Of a stretch of DNA of 64,000 bases, positions 44,287-53,197 are shown in pieces. Position numbers and translations under genes: made by a program. The stretch lies in the NCBI GenBank assembly GCA_032139905.1, contig JAQJDB010000007.1:992001-1056000 (forward strand). Reading direction: 5' to 3'. The notes under the pieces were generated by a model. It did no database searches. It was not told where the DNA came from and saw only the letters and a program-made list of their open reading frames with translations. Numbering within the stretch: position 1 is the stretch's first letter; each line of letters begins with the position of its first letter. This DNA is from Nitrospira sp. MA-1 (GTDB lineage: Bacteria > Nitrospirota > Nitrospiria > Nitrospirales > UBA8639).

Positions 44287-45843
44287 ATGCAACGCCTTGC
44301 GGTTATTGATATCGGAACTAATTCCATTCACATGGTCCTGGCTGAAATAGGAAAGGGTTTTTCGTACAAGATTGTCGATCGTATAAAGGAAATGGCCCGA
44401 TTAGGGGACGGGACCTTTACGTCCCATCGACTGTCCCCGGAGGCCATGGACCGTGGGTTGACGGTTTTAAAACGGTTTTCCCTGCTAGCCACGAACAAAG
44501 GATTTGATCCCATACTTCCGATTGCCACCAGTGCGGTCCGAGAGGCAAAAAATGGAGGAGATTTTTTGAAGCTCGTTCGGAAAGAGCTTGGGCTCAGAGT
44601 GCGCGTGATCACCGGAGAGGAAGAAGCGCGACTGATTTATTTAGGTGTCAGGAATAGTATGGATCTCTCAAAGTTTCCGGCCATGATTGTGGATATTGGC
44701 GGTGGATCCGTGGAATTGATGGCATGTACGCAAAAGCGGTTACAGTTTGTGCGAAGTCTTAAGTTAGGTGCGATCCGGTTGAAAGATCAATTTCTCAAGT
44801 CCGATCCTCCTGATAAAAAAATGGTTCAGCGCGTCGAACGTCTCGTGAGCCAGACTCTGAAGAAATCCTTATCGAAGAAACGCTTCACTCACTGTCAGCA
44901 ACTGGTAGCGACATCGGGTATGGCGGGGAACCTTGCTGAAATAATTTATTTAGCTCGAACCGGGCGCCCCCTGCCACAAATTGACATGGCCACCATCGAA
45001 CTTGATGAAATCAGGGAGGTTGAGGCACTCCTTAGAACAAAAGATACGCCGACACGATTGAAGATTCCCGGCCTGGATCCCCGACGAGTTGATACGCTCT
45101 ATCCCGGCGTCCTGATGTTGCGTCTACTTATGGAGCATCTCGGGGTCAAACAGGTGCGTCTCAGTGATAAAGCGATTAGGGAAGGTGTGATTTATGATTT
45201 CATCCAACAGCATCAGGATGGTTTGCGGGCGGAACAGGAAATTCCGCATGTTCGCCGCCGCCAAGTGTTATTGCTAGCCCGGCGATATCAATTTCCCAAA
45301 GTTCATGCTCATCATGTTGCGAAGTTGGCATTAAGCTTATTCGACCAGACCCAATCCATGCATCATCTTGGAGAAAGGGAGCGGGAATGGTTGGAATATG
45401 CGGCTTTTCTTCATGACATCGGGCATCATATCCGTGAGAATAAACATCACAAGCATACGTACTATTTAATCACCCATGCGGATCTTCCCGGATTTTCTTC
45501 TGAGGAGGTAGGCATTATCGCCAATGTGGCGCGGTATCATCGACGGGGTCAACCAAATCCCAAGCATGCGGGATATCGGCTCTTGGATCGCGATCAAAGA
45601 CGGGTTGTATCTAGTCTTAGTGCTATTTTACGAATTGCAGATGGTTTGGATCGCAGTCACTTCTCGGTCGTTAAGAAAATTCATGTTGAACCTGGCGAAC
45701 CTCTGTGTCTGCACGTGTCTTTCCGGTACGACCCGGAATTGGAATTGTGGACGACCGAGCGACGAAAAAAGTTTTTTGAGAAAAATTTTCATTGTCGAAT
45801 TGAACTCAAGGCTGCAGCTGTGGCATCAAAAAATGTGGCATAA
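44287..45843 (+). CDS. ppx: Ppx/GppA exopolyphosphatase with HD domain
   Basis: 518 residues from ATG 44287, eight bases after GAAGGAAG. The N-terminal ASKHA phosphatase domain (about 1-305) has AVIDIGTNSIHMVLAE at the start, GEEEARLIYLGV near 115-126 and DIGGGSVELM near 137-146. The C-terminal HD-like domain (about 315-500) carries AAFLHDIGHHIRENKHHKH near 375-393. It cleaves terminal phosphate from polyphosphate, or hydrolyses pppGpp. It is the degradative partner of the nearby ppk1, so polyphosphate is the more likely substrate. Confidence 0.9.
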   Translation: MQRLAVIDIGTNSIHMVLAEIGKGFSYKIVDRIKEMARLGDGTFTSHRLSPEAMDRGLTVLKRFSLLATNKGFDPILPIATSAVREAKNGGDFLKLVRKELGLRVRVITGEEEARLIYLGVRNSMDLSKFPAMIVDIGGGSVELMACTQKRLQFVRSLKLGAIRLKDQFLKSDPPDKKMVQRVERLVSQTLKKSLSKKRFTHCQQLVATSGMAGNLAEIIYLARTGRPLPQIDMATIELDEIREVEALLRTKDTPTRLKIPGLDPRRVDTLYPGVLMLRLLMEHLGVKQVRLSDKAIREGVIYDFIQQHQDGLRAEQEIPHVRRRQVLLLARRYQFPKVHAHHVAKLALSLFDQTQSMHHLGEREREWLEYAAFLHDIGHHIRENKHHKHTYYLITHADLPGFSSEEVGIIANVARYHRRGQPNPKHAGYRLLDRDQRRVVSSLSAILRIADGLDRSHFSVVKKIHVEPGEPLCLHVSFRYDPELELWTTERRKKFFEKNFHCRIELKAAAVASKNVA

Positions 45844-46121
45844 TTGGGCTTCCGTATCTGAAATAGTCTAGAATTAGCACATTAAGTTGTGGAAGAGTCC
45901 TTCCGTATCGCGTTTTCCCACGAGAATCGGGTACATTTATCTTGGTCGAGGGCATTGTCTATCTTGCCCTAAGTTGTCAAGGGTTACACGCAGAGAATTT
46001 TTCTCAATAAGAGAAAGGATGGGAAATATCCTGCTTCAAATCTGGATGTAGATACCCCTGTTCCGAATAGACTACAGTGCTGTATTGAATTTCTGCCTGT
46101 TCTTGCTGAAGGAAAAGCCCT

Positions 46122-46739
46122 ATGTTTAGTTTTATGCCTCGGGAAAGCGGATTCTTTGATTTATTTGAGCAAGCGTCCCAAAACGTGGTGGAAGCAGGAC
46201 AATGTTTGAAAAATTTAATGAAATCCTTTAACGAACCCCAAAAACAAATTCAACATATTAAGGACTTGGAGCACAAGGGAGACGGATTTACCCATGACAT
46301 TGTCTTTAAATTGAATAAAACATTTATCACGCCATTGGATCGTGAAGACATCCATGAGCTTGCCAGTGCGCTTGATGATATTCTTGATGAAATTGATGCA
46401 GTGGCCGAGTTGTTCCTGGTATTTAAGATTCAACGCCCCACTCCTACGGCATTAAGGCTTTCGGAGATTCTCCATGAGTCGGTCTTGGAGGTCGGAAAGG
46501 GGATTTACCTAATGCGACAAAAAAAATGGGATATGAAGGAGTGTGGCATCCGGGTGAATACTTTGGAAAATGAAGCCGATCGGGTTCTTCGGGAAGCGAT
46601 CTCGATATTGTTTGAAGAGGAGGAGGATCCCAAAACGGTGATGAAATGGAAAGAAATTTATGAGAATTTTGAGAAGGGAACCGATTCCTGTGAAGATGTG
46701 CTGAATGTCCTGGAACGCATTGCCCTGAAACACGGATAA
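46122..46739 (+). CDS. DUF47 family phosphate transport regulator
   Basis: 205-residue helical PhoU-like protein, usual length. FDLFEQASQNVVEAGQCL near 10-27, EHKGDGFTHDIVFKLNKTFITPLDREDIHEL near 49-80 with the family metal-contact residues, and a second half ending YENFEKGTDSCEDVLNVLERI. DUF47 proteins pair with PiT transporters and modulate uptake. AAGGAA precedes the start. 48 bp before the pit gene. Confidence 0.9.
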   Translation: MFSFMPRESGFFDLFEQASQNVVEAGQCLKNLMKSFNEPQKQIQHIKDLEHKGDGFTHDIVFKLNKTFITPLDREDIHELASALDDILDEIDAVAELFLVFKIQRPTPTALRLSEILHESVLEVGKGIYLMRQKKWDMKECGIRVNTLENEADRVLREAISILFEEEEDPKTVMKWKEIYENFEKGTDSCEDVLNVLERIALKHG

Positions 46740-46787
46740 AACACTCAAATCCTCGCCCCTCCTAAGTTATACCAGTAAATCTATCAT

Positions 46788-47792
46788 TTGTTGGGATTTG
46801 TGGCTGATTTCAGCATCCTCCTCATTTTGGTCATCGGGCTCGCCCTCCTGTTTGATTTTTCAAATGGCTGGCATGATAGTGCCAATGCTGTGGCTACTGT
46901 CGTGTCGACTCGGGTCCTGAGCCCTGTCTCGGCTGTCCTTTTTGCCGGGGTCCTGAATGTCATCGGGGCCTTTATGTCTACCGCGGTAGCCAAGATGGTG
47001 GGGAAGGGAATTATCGATCCTGCCGCAATCAATGATGTGGTCATTATTTCGGCGTTAGGGGGAGCGATTGTTTGGAATTTTATTACCTTGCGTATGGGGT
47101 TGCCTTCCAGTTCCTCCCATGCCCTGATTGGAGCCATGGTCGGCGCAGGATTTATTCATGGTGGGGTTGAGGTTTTGCAGGGTGAAGGATTGATGAAGGT
47201 CATGGAGGCCATGGTCTCTTCTCCTTTATTAGGGTTTCTTGTGGCTTTTTTTCTCATGGTTGGATTGAGCTGGGCTTTCTTCCGGACTTCGCGAGGAAGG
47301 GCTATGAGGTTATTCCGCCGTCTTCAATTATTATCAGCCGGGTTTATGGCGTTGAGTCATGGAGCAAATGACGCACAAAAAGCGATGGGGATTATTACCT
47401 TGGCTTTGCTTTCCGCCGGACATATTCCTTCTGCTGAAGTGCCCAAATGGGTTATTATTTCCTGCGCACTTTCTATGGGGTTGGGGACGGCCCTGGGTGG
47501 GTGGAAGATCATTCGAACCCTGGGGATGCGAATCGCCAAATTAGATCCTGTCCATGGGTTTGCCGCCGAAACCGGGGCCGGCGTGGTATTGATGGTTACA
47601 GCCCATATTGGGTTACCTGTCAGCACGACTCACACGATTACCTCTTCGGTCATGGGCGTGGGGGCGGTGAATCGGTTGTCGGCGGTTCGTTGGGGAGTGA
47701 CCAGACGAATTGCCTATGCGTGGATCTTTACACTTCCCGGTTCGGCGCTCTTAGCCGTTGCCTTTTACCTCCTGCTGGCCGCATTCCTCTAG
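46788..47792 (+). CDS. pit: Low-affinity inorganic phosphate transporter, PiT family
   Basis: Inner-membrane phosphate:cation symporter, about 334 residues. The start appears to be TTG (46788 or 46791), with no strong ribosome site, so translational coupling to the DUF47 gene is likely. Signatures: FDFSNGWHDSANAVATVV near 22-39, GLPSSSSHALIGAMVGA near 105-121, ALSHGANDAQKAMGI near 188-202 and GLPVSTTHTITSSVMGVG near 278-295. These are the paired GANDVANA-type repeats of PiT proteins. About 10 membrane helices. Confidence 0.92.
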   Translation: MLGFVADFSILLILVIGLALLFDFSNGWHDSANAVATVVSTRVLSPVSAVLFAGVLNVIGAFMSTAVAKMVGKGIIDPAAINDVVIISALGGAIVWNFITLRMGLPSSSSHALIGAMVGAGFIHGGVEVLQGEGLMKVMEAMVSSPLLGFLVAFFLMVGLSWAFFRTSRGRAMRLFRRLQLLSAGFMALSHGANDAQKAMGIITLALLSAGHIPSAEVPKWVIISCALSMGLGTALGGWKIIRTLGMRIAKLDPVHGFAAETGAGVVLMVTAHIGLPVSTTHTITSSVMGVGAVNRLSAVRWGVTRRIAYAWIFTLPGSALLAVAFYLLLAAFL

Positions 47793-48111
47793 TTGTCCTG
47801 TGTTTCGTCATTCTCTGTGATTTTCAAGAATCTGTTGCCGCCTCGCATCAGGAAGCTGTTGTCGTTCCCGTATATCCCCGTTGCTTCTTTCCTCTGTTTG
47901 CTCTCCTTTTGTAGAACGGTTGATCTGATCGTTTTTGTGGATTTACTTACATCCGATTCGGTTTAAAGAACTTGGTCGCCTGGGAGGTGGCTGTATGGTC
48001 CCTCCAATTGGGAATGGTTCCCTTCGCATCGCTCCCTTTAGTCTGACGTGTTCAAAGGTTGTCTCGCTGGGTCCCACTCAATTCATGGCATTGTAACCAC
48101 AAGGAGGAGTT
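47793..48111. other. Intergenic, no gene seen
   Basis: 319 bases. The right end carries AAGGAGGAG, the ribosome site for the bactofilin gene. No other signal recognised. Confidence 0.4.
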
Positions 48112-48504
48112 ATGGCAGAAACCTATCAAACAGGCGCATTGCAGGTTTCCACGGCTGGGCTTGAGGAGGAAGGGTATCAAATGTATTTAGGTCAGAAGTG
48201 CCGATTGAGCGGTGTGTTGAAAGTCCAGGGGATGGCGCGGATCGATGGATTTGTCGAAGGGGAGATCTATGGAAACGATTTGATTCAAGTGGGAAAAGAT
48301 GGAAAACTTGAAGCCACAGTGAAAGCTAAAGACATTGTGGCCCAAGGTCCTCTTCGAGGGGACTTCGTTGCTCTCCAGAAGATACAGTTGCTGGCTCCGG
48401 CAACATTGGAAGGGAAAATCGATGCTCCGGTTTTTCTGTTAGAAGAAGGTGTTTTTGTCAATGGACTGTTGAAAATGGGGATGGTGCGTCCTGCGGTCTC
48501 ATAA
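48112..48504 (+). CDS. Bactofilin (polymer-forming cytoskeletal protein)
   Basis: 130 residues, normal length. The beta-helical bactofilin core spans about 20-125: QKCRLSGVLKVQGMARIDGFVEGEIYG is followed by repeated hydrophobic-glycine turns (VKAKDIVAQGPLRGDFVA, TLEGKIDAPVFLLEEG). Bactofilins self-assemble into filaments at the membrane and scaffold enzymes or place structures. Its position between pit and sixA may be chance or may point to a scaffold tied to polyphosphate or envelope work. Confidence 0.88.
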   Translation: MAETYQTGALQVSTAGLEEEGYQMYLGQKCRLSGVLKVQGMARIDGFVEGEIYGNDLIQVGKDGKLEATVKAKDIVAQGPLRGDFVALQKIQLLAPATLEGKIDAPVFLLEEGVFVNGLLKMGMVRPAVS

Positions 48505-48617
48505 GCCAGGAGTACGTATGAGCATGAACCGAGTCAAAAGCCAGGAGATCGTACGCGTATTGTTCTATTGCTCCCCCAGGTAGACGGGTGGTGAGCGTTG
48601 CTTCTGCAAAAGACCCC

Positions 48618-49115
48618 CTAGCGCAGTGCTCTGAGCTGCGCAGGGGCCATCCACCATTCTAAATATCCCCGACCTATTTCGACCTTTCCCTCAAAAGAAA
48701 TAAGGCAGCCACCAGCCTTTTTGACGGCAAAGCCCGAGCAATTCTTTCCAAAAATCATTAATGCCGCCGTTTGTCCAAGATGGGGTTCATGCCCGACGCA
48801 CATGACAACTGCATCGTGTGGGTATCCCTGTAAAATGGGAAATAGTCGCATGGGGGATTGGTCATATACCAGCTCGGGACAAAGCTGAATGGTTGCCTTG
48901 ATCTGCAGAGTCTTCTTGGTAATCTCAGCGGTTTGTTGCGTACGGATTAACGGACTGCACAACAGATGTGTGGGCTTCATTCCAATTCGTTTGAGTCCTG
49001 CAGCGACTTGTTCGGTTTTGGCAATACCTTCTTTGGTAAGAGGGCGTTCCCCTTCAGAGCGGTCCCATTCTTCTGGATTAACAGCAATGCCATGGCGAAG
49101 TAGAAGACAATTCAT
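48618..49115 (-). CDS. sixA: SixA-type phosphohistidine phosphatase
   Basis: 165 residues, usual for SixA. Histidine-phosphatase RHG motif LLRHGIAV at 5-12 holds the phospho-accepting His; LCSPLIRTQQTAEI near 52-65 and the second catalytic His in VGHEPHLGQ near 107-115. AAGGAGAG lies before the start. SixA removes phosphate from histidine in phosphorelay proteins; sixA genes often lie near ppk1 and CHAD genes. Faces the bactofilin gene. Confidence 0.88.
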   Translation of the reverse strand: MNCLLLRHGIAVNPEEWDRSEGERPLTKEGIAKTEQVAAGLKRIGMKPTHLLCSPLIRTQQTAEITKKTLQIKATIQLCPELVYDQSPMRLFPILQGYPHDAVVMCVGHEPHLGQTAALMIFGKNCSGFAVKKAGGCLISFEGKVEIGRGYLEWWMAPAQLRALR

Positions 49116-49624
49116 GTAAGTCTCTCCTTTTTCTGACCGCTATAAGAACAACCATTCCTCTTGGCGGATTTGAAAATAACCTGCACACTATAGCGGGCTA
49201 AGAAGAATTTATAAAATTCTGAGTATTGGGTCCGGGCCTAGGCTACCCTAATAAGCAACACCCAGGGAATATTTCATTTCAACCAATGCAGTGCGACGAC
49301 CGTTGCAATGGAAAGGATCAAAGGCATTCCATTGAAATCTTCCTCATAAGCCATGTGGTTAGAATATCCAGAAGCCGAGGCCATTGAGTAGCCTTGGAGC
49401 ATTTTCCCTCAGTATGGTAATCGCGTGCAAAGTACAAAGAAGCGCAATCGGGTATCGATGTGGCGGAGACCAGCTATCATCCCCGTCGCTTGCGGCCAAA
49501 ACTACTCGCGTGAGCGAGTACATTCATAAGAGTCATACGGTAAGGTTTTACAGTGTCACCTGGTTTTTCAGACCAATTATCGTCGGGCGATCTTTGATCC
49601 GACAGTCGATGAGGGATTACAGGA
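49116..49624. other. Intergenic, no gene seen
   Basis: About 510 bases upstream of sixA and of a decayed histidine-phosphatase gene. No protein-like frame. Confidence 0.4.
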
Positions 49625-50278
49625 ATGATTCACAGGAAGGTCCTTCTGAGGGTGTATCTTGTACGACATGCTGAAGCAAAGAAAAATGTGGTGTACGTAC
49701 CCTGGACTTCAGAGAAAGAGCTGGACACGCTGACAGTTGAAGGGCAAAGACAGGCGGTCGCAATAGGAAAATTTCTCATGAATAAAGGCATTGTTGCCAT
49801 TCTGAGTTCTTCTGCGGGTCGAACGCGTGAGACCGCTAAAGCTATAGGCCAGGTCATTGGATTGAAGGAAGGTTATGAGATTGATCCGGCTTTTGGCTCT
49901 TTGCGTGGGGGAGAAAGTCAGGATGGGAATCAGATTTCATGGGCCTCTCGATAGAAGCAATGGGACAGGATCCCCGTCCTGAAGGAGGAGGGTCTCTATC
50001 AGATGGAGAATTCCGTGCTAATGATAGCTTAAATACACTGGTTGGAAATTCCCTGATAAGTTTGTCGTGATTGTTTCGCATGGCTTATGTGTGCGGAATT
50101 GCTTGGGTATATAGCAATTACCCCGATGCCGAAACGATATGTTACCCACGATGTTCCAACCGGATCTGTCGGCGGATTCATCATGACAAATATAGGGTTG
50201 CTTATCATCGAAGAAGGGAGACAAGGCGTAGAATTAGTCCCACTACAACTTCCTGGTCACAGACGTGGTTTTCCATGA
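49625..50278 (+). pseudogene. Decayed histidine-phosphatase (phosphoglycerate-mutase-like) gene
   Basis: Family sequence runs through changing frames. VYLVRHAEAKKN and SSSAGRTRETAKAIGQVIG come from the first frame (49625-49954). GLSIEAMGQDPRPEGGGSLSDGEF is in a second frame from about 49939. FPDKFVVIVSHGLCVRNCLG is in a third from about 50050. TNIGLLIIEEGRQGVELVPL is back in the first frame from about 50180. That is three frame changes in one otherwise recognisable gene, with both catalytic-His regions (VRHAE, VSHG) still visible. It is a relic, distinct from the intact sixA on the other strand. Confidence 0.8.
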
Positions 50279-51056
50279 TCGTTTTGTAATTTTGCGATCC
50301 TCGCTGAAAGTCAAACCCTTCCGATATCTTGGGTATTGCCGTATCTTTCATATGCTCCAAGTCCCATCTTCGAAGCAAAAGAATTAACGCAGGGCAAAAT
50401 GAGTCACGTTGGCAGGGTTGCAGTTTTGACCCTCCCCCTGCTTGTCGGTGAATCGTTGAGACTTCATGTCCTCCTCATCCGGATAAGCGGATGGTAAAAA
50501 TACCAACTGGCCAGTCACATTAATAGTATACCAATAAGATCAATTTGTTCCCCGATTTTCCCTTCAGATTCTCCTTCATCTACTCCGCCGCCTTTTTCTT
50601 CTCCTTCAGTCTGATTCAATCCGGAAAATTCAAACATTGCCAACCTTACGGCAGGCTGAAATCACCGTTCAGCCTTCCTTCAGGATGTACACAGTACAAT
50701 TTTGAAAAGTGTATCGGAACTTGTGACCACCGATGTGTCATTGGCAATCATGATACTCGTTCATGAACAGTTGTTGGGTTCAAAAATCCGGAACAAGTAG
50801 GTTTTGGTGGGACCCCATCCGTTGCCGCACCAAGTTGAATCCTGGACTGGATTCAATTTCAGCACGAATCCAATGTCTTTCCGGCGGATTGGTAATACGC
50901 ATTGGCCCTGATCCGTCGATTGTGAACATCTAATGCAGGGAGAAATTTTGCTCCAATTGGGAGACAAAAAAATGGGAGTGAGTGGGCAGAGGAAAGACCG
51001 GTTTTCCATTGAGTCAACGGCTTACTGGGACTCGTCGCTTTCGAACAACAATAAAT
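50279..51056. other. Long intergenic region, no gene seen
   Basis: About 780 bases between the relic phosphatase gene and the porin gene. AT-richer in part, with no convincing frame. The porin promoter must lie here; I could not find a clear Pho box. Confidence 0.4.
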
Positions 51057-52535
51057 ATGGGTAAAGCGTGGACTGACCGGACTGTCTGTCGTTTTCATGC
51101 TGGGAAGAAAAATTTGCGAACGGTTCGTTGGCTGATCATTACAGGACTCTTCGTGATGGTGGGGGGAGGACCGGGAGAGCTTCTTGCGGCGGAGCCTTTG
51201 TGCCTGAACGAACCGAAGGAAGATCTTCAATGCATACCCGGTCCCAAAACCCTGGAGGAGCGTTTGGAAACATTGGAACAGAAGCAACGGGATTCCGACC
51301 GTCTTCGGGAATTGGATCGACAACGTGAAGATCGGTTGGCGAAAGAAGCGCTAGTGGTGGGAGCCGATCAGAATGGCGTTTTCTTACGTTCGGCAAATCG
51401 TGCCTTTGAACTGCGATTCGCGGGATATGCCCAAGTGGATGGTCGGTTCTTTTTTGGTGACACGACCCAATCGAATGTCACCAATACGTTCGAAGTCCGG
51501 CGTTTTAGACCTATTCTTCGAGGGACCCTGTATCGTTACATCAGTTTCAAGCTGATGCCGGATTTCGGCCAGGGGCAAGTGAGGCTGATGGATGGGTATA
51601 TAGGCTTTGATTATTGGCCGGCACTTCGCTTGCGTGCGGGAAAATTCAAGCCTCCTGTAAGTTTGGAAAGGCTTCAGTCCAGTGCCGACATCATGTTTAT
51701 CGAGCGTGGTTTGACGGAGAATCTCGTTCCAAATCGCGACATCGGGGTGCAACTCTATGGGGATTTGATTGAAAACCGTCTGGCATATCAGGTTGGCGTC
51801 TTCAATGGTGTGAGGGACGACACATCCAGCACAGGTGGTTCGATCACAGGTTTCGACTCGAACAACGATAAGGACTACATGGTACGTCTGTTTGCCAAGC
51901 CCTTCCTGGGTACCGACGTGGAATGGTTGCAGGGATTACAGGCGGGAGTGAGCGGTACTTGGGGCCGGGATAATTTTACTCCATCAAATTTCCGCACCCC
52001 TGCCACCGGAAGCGATAGCATCACTTTTTTCCGGTATCGGGGCGGGGTGAGGGCCTCTGGTGTCCGGTATCGGCTGTCGCCGCAAGCGTATTATGCCTGG
52101 GGACCCTTGGGAGTACTCGGGGAATATGTTTTGAATGCCCAGGACCTTCGAACCTCAGGGGGAACCGAAAAACGGTTAACCAATCGGGCCTGGCAGGTGG
52201 CAGTGTCCTATGTCTTGACCGGCGAGAACGCATCTTTTAATGGGGTGCAGCCCCGGCGACCATTCAACCCGCCTCAAGGCGCCTGGGGAGCCGTGGAATT
52301 TGCGGCCCGATATCAGGAATTACTGGTGGACCGGAAGGCCTTTCCGGTGTTTGCCGATTCTGCTGCCAGCGCGAGAAAAGCCAGGGTCTGGACGGTGGGA
52401 ATCAATTGGCACCTGGCCCGTCGGATTAAGGTCATGTTGAATTTTGAACATGGTATTTTCGATGGTGGGGCTCCAAACAATAAAAACTTTGAGCAGGAAA
52501 ACGCCCTGTTCACCCGATTCCAGGTGGGTTGGTAG
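51057..52535 (+). CDS. OprP/OprO-like phosphate- or pyrophosphate-selective porin
   Basis: About 492 residues from ATG 51057; the frame is open from 50982 but without a ribosome site, and a TTG near 51114 is another option. Signal peptide, then a coiled-coil segment (about 65-95, LEERLETLEQKQRDSDRL) that would trimerise in the periplasm, then a beta-barrel ending in aromatic residues (LFTRFQVGW). Strands such as FELRFAGYAQVDGRFFF, RRFRPILRGTLYRYISFKLMPDFG and LRAGKFKPPVSLERLQSS are typical of Porin_O_P. OprP/OprO take up phosphate and polyphosphate, which fits the neighbouring phosphate genes. Confidence 0.82.
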   Translation: MGKAWTDRTVCRFHAGKKNLRTVRWLIITGLFVMVGGGPGELLAAEPLCLNEPKEDLQCIPGPKTLEERLETLEQKQRDSDRLRELDRQREDRLAKEALVVGADQNGVFLRSANRAFELRFAGYAQVDGRFFFGDTTQSNVTNTFEVRRFRPILRGTLYRYISFKLMPDFGQGQVRLMDGYIGFDYWPALRLRAGKFKPPVSLERLQSSADIMFIERGLTENLVPNRDIGVQLYGDLIENRLAYQVGVFNGVRDDTSSTGGSITGFDSNNDKDYMVRLFAKPFLGTDVEWLQGLQAGVSGTWGRDNFTPSNFRTPATGSDSITFFRYRGGVRASGVRYRLSPQAYYAWGPLGVLGEYVLNAQDLRTSGGTEKRLTNRAWQVAVSYVLTGENASFNGVQPRRPFNPPQGAWGAVEFAARYQELLVDRKAFPVFADSAASARKARVWTVGINWHLARRIKVMLNFEHGIFDGGAPNNKNFEQENALFTRFQVGW

Positions 52536-53197
52536 TCTTTCGAAGATGATGTTGAGAGATCGCACCGCAGACCATAGTATTTCCTGAAGAACAAAACTCA
52601 TACGAGCGGAATTTTGTCTCACCCTACCGGGATTGATGAAATTTGTTCTTCTGTCCTTTGGTGTATTTGGCCTTTTCTTCTGGAATAAGAAAGTCAGGGA
52701 GATGGTGCTGGGTCAATATTTGCCGACCGGAGCCCAGACCTAAAGACTGGACTCATCTGGTCATCCTGAACCTGGAAAAGATATCGAATCCATCGCCAGA
52801 AAAGTCCGTTGCGAATCCTGAGAAGTGACATTTCCGATTTTCGTACTATACTACTCCTGTCCCCTTTCCATAAGTCTTACGCCTAATGTGAAATCCTCCC
52901 GCCGTGCGCATGGCATGCCATCTTTTCGCCCAACTTTGAATTCTTGTGAGAAGGATACCTTGGGAAAAAAGCAGGTTTCCCCAATCATCGGTCCATCTGG
53001 AATTTTGTCGTTCTGTTTCGTATGGAAATCCAAACACCCGAGCTAACCCTGGTCATTTTATAAGCGTAATTTATAATTGACATTTGTATGTTTAAAAATT
53101 ACATTATGCTGAATTTCATGCGAAGAACCGTCTCATCTTTCTGGTCATTCCGATGCATGAAGGGAATGTGGAATGTATGGAGAAAGGGGCGAGTCAC
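52536..53197. other. Intergenic, no gene seen
   Basis: About 660 bases between the two porin genes; the right part (53040-53120) is AT-rich, as expected of a promoter region. No protein-like frame. Confidence 0.4.
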
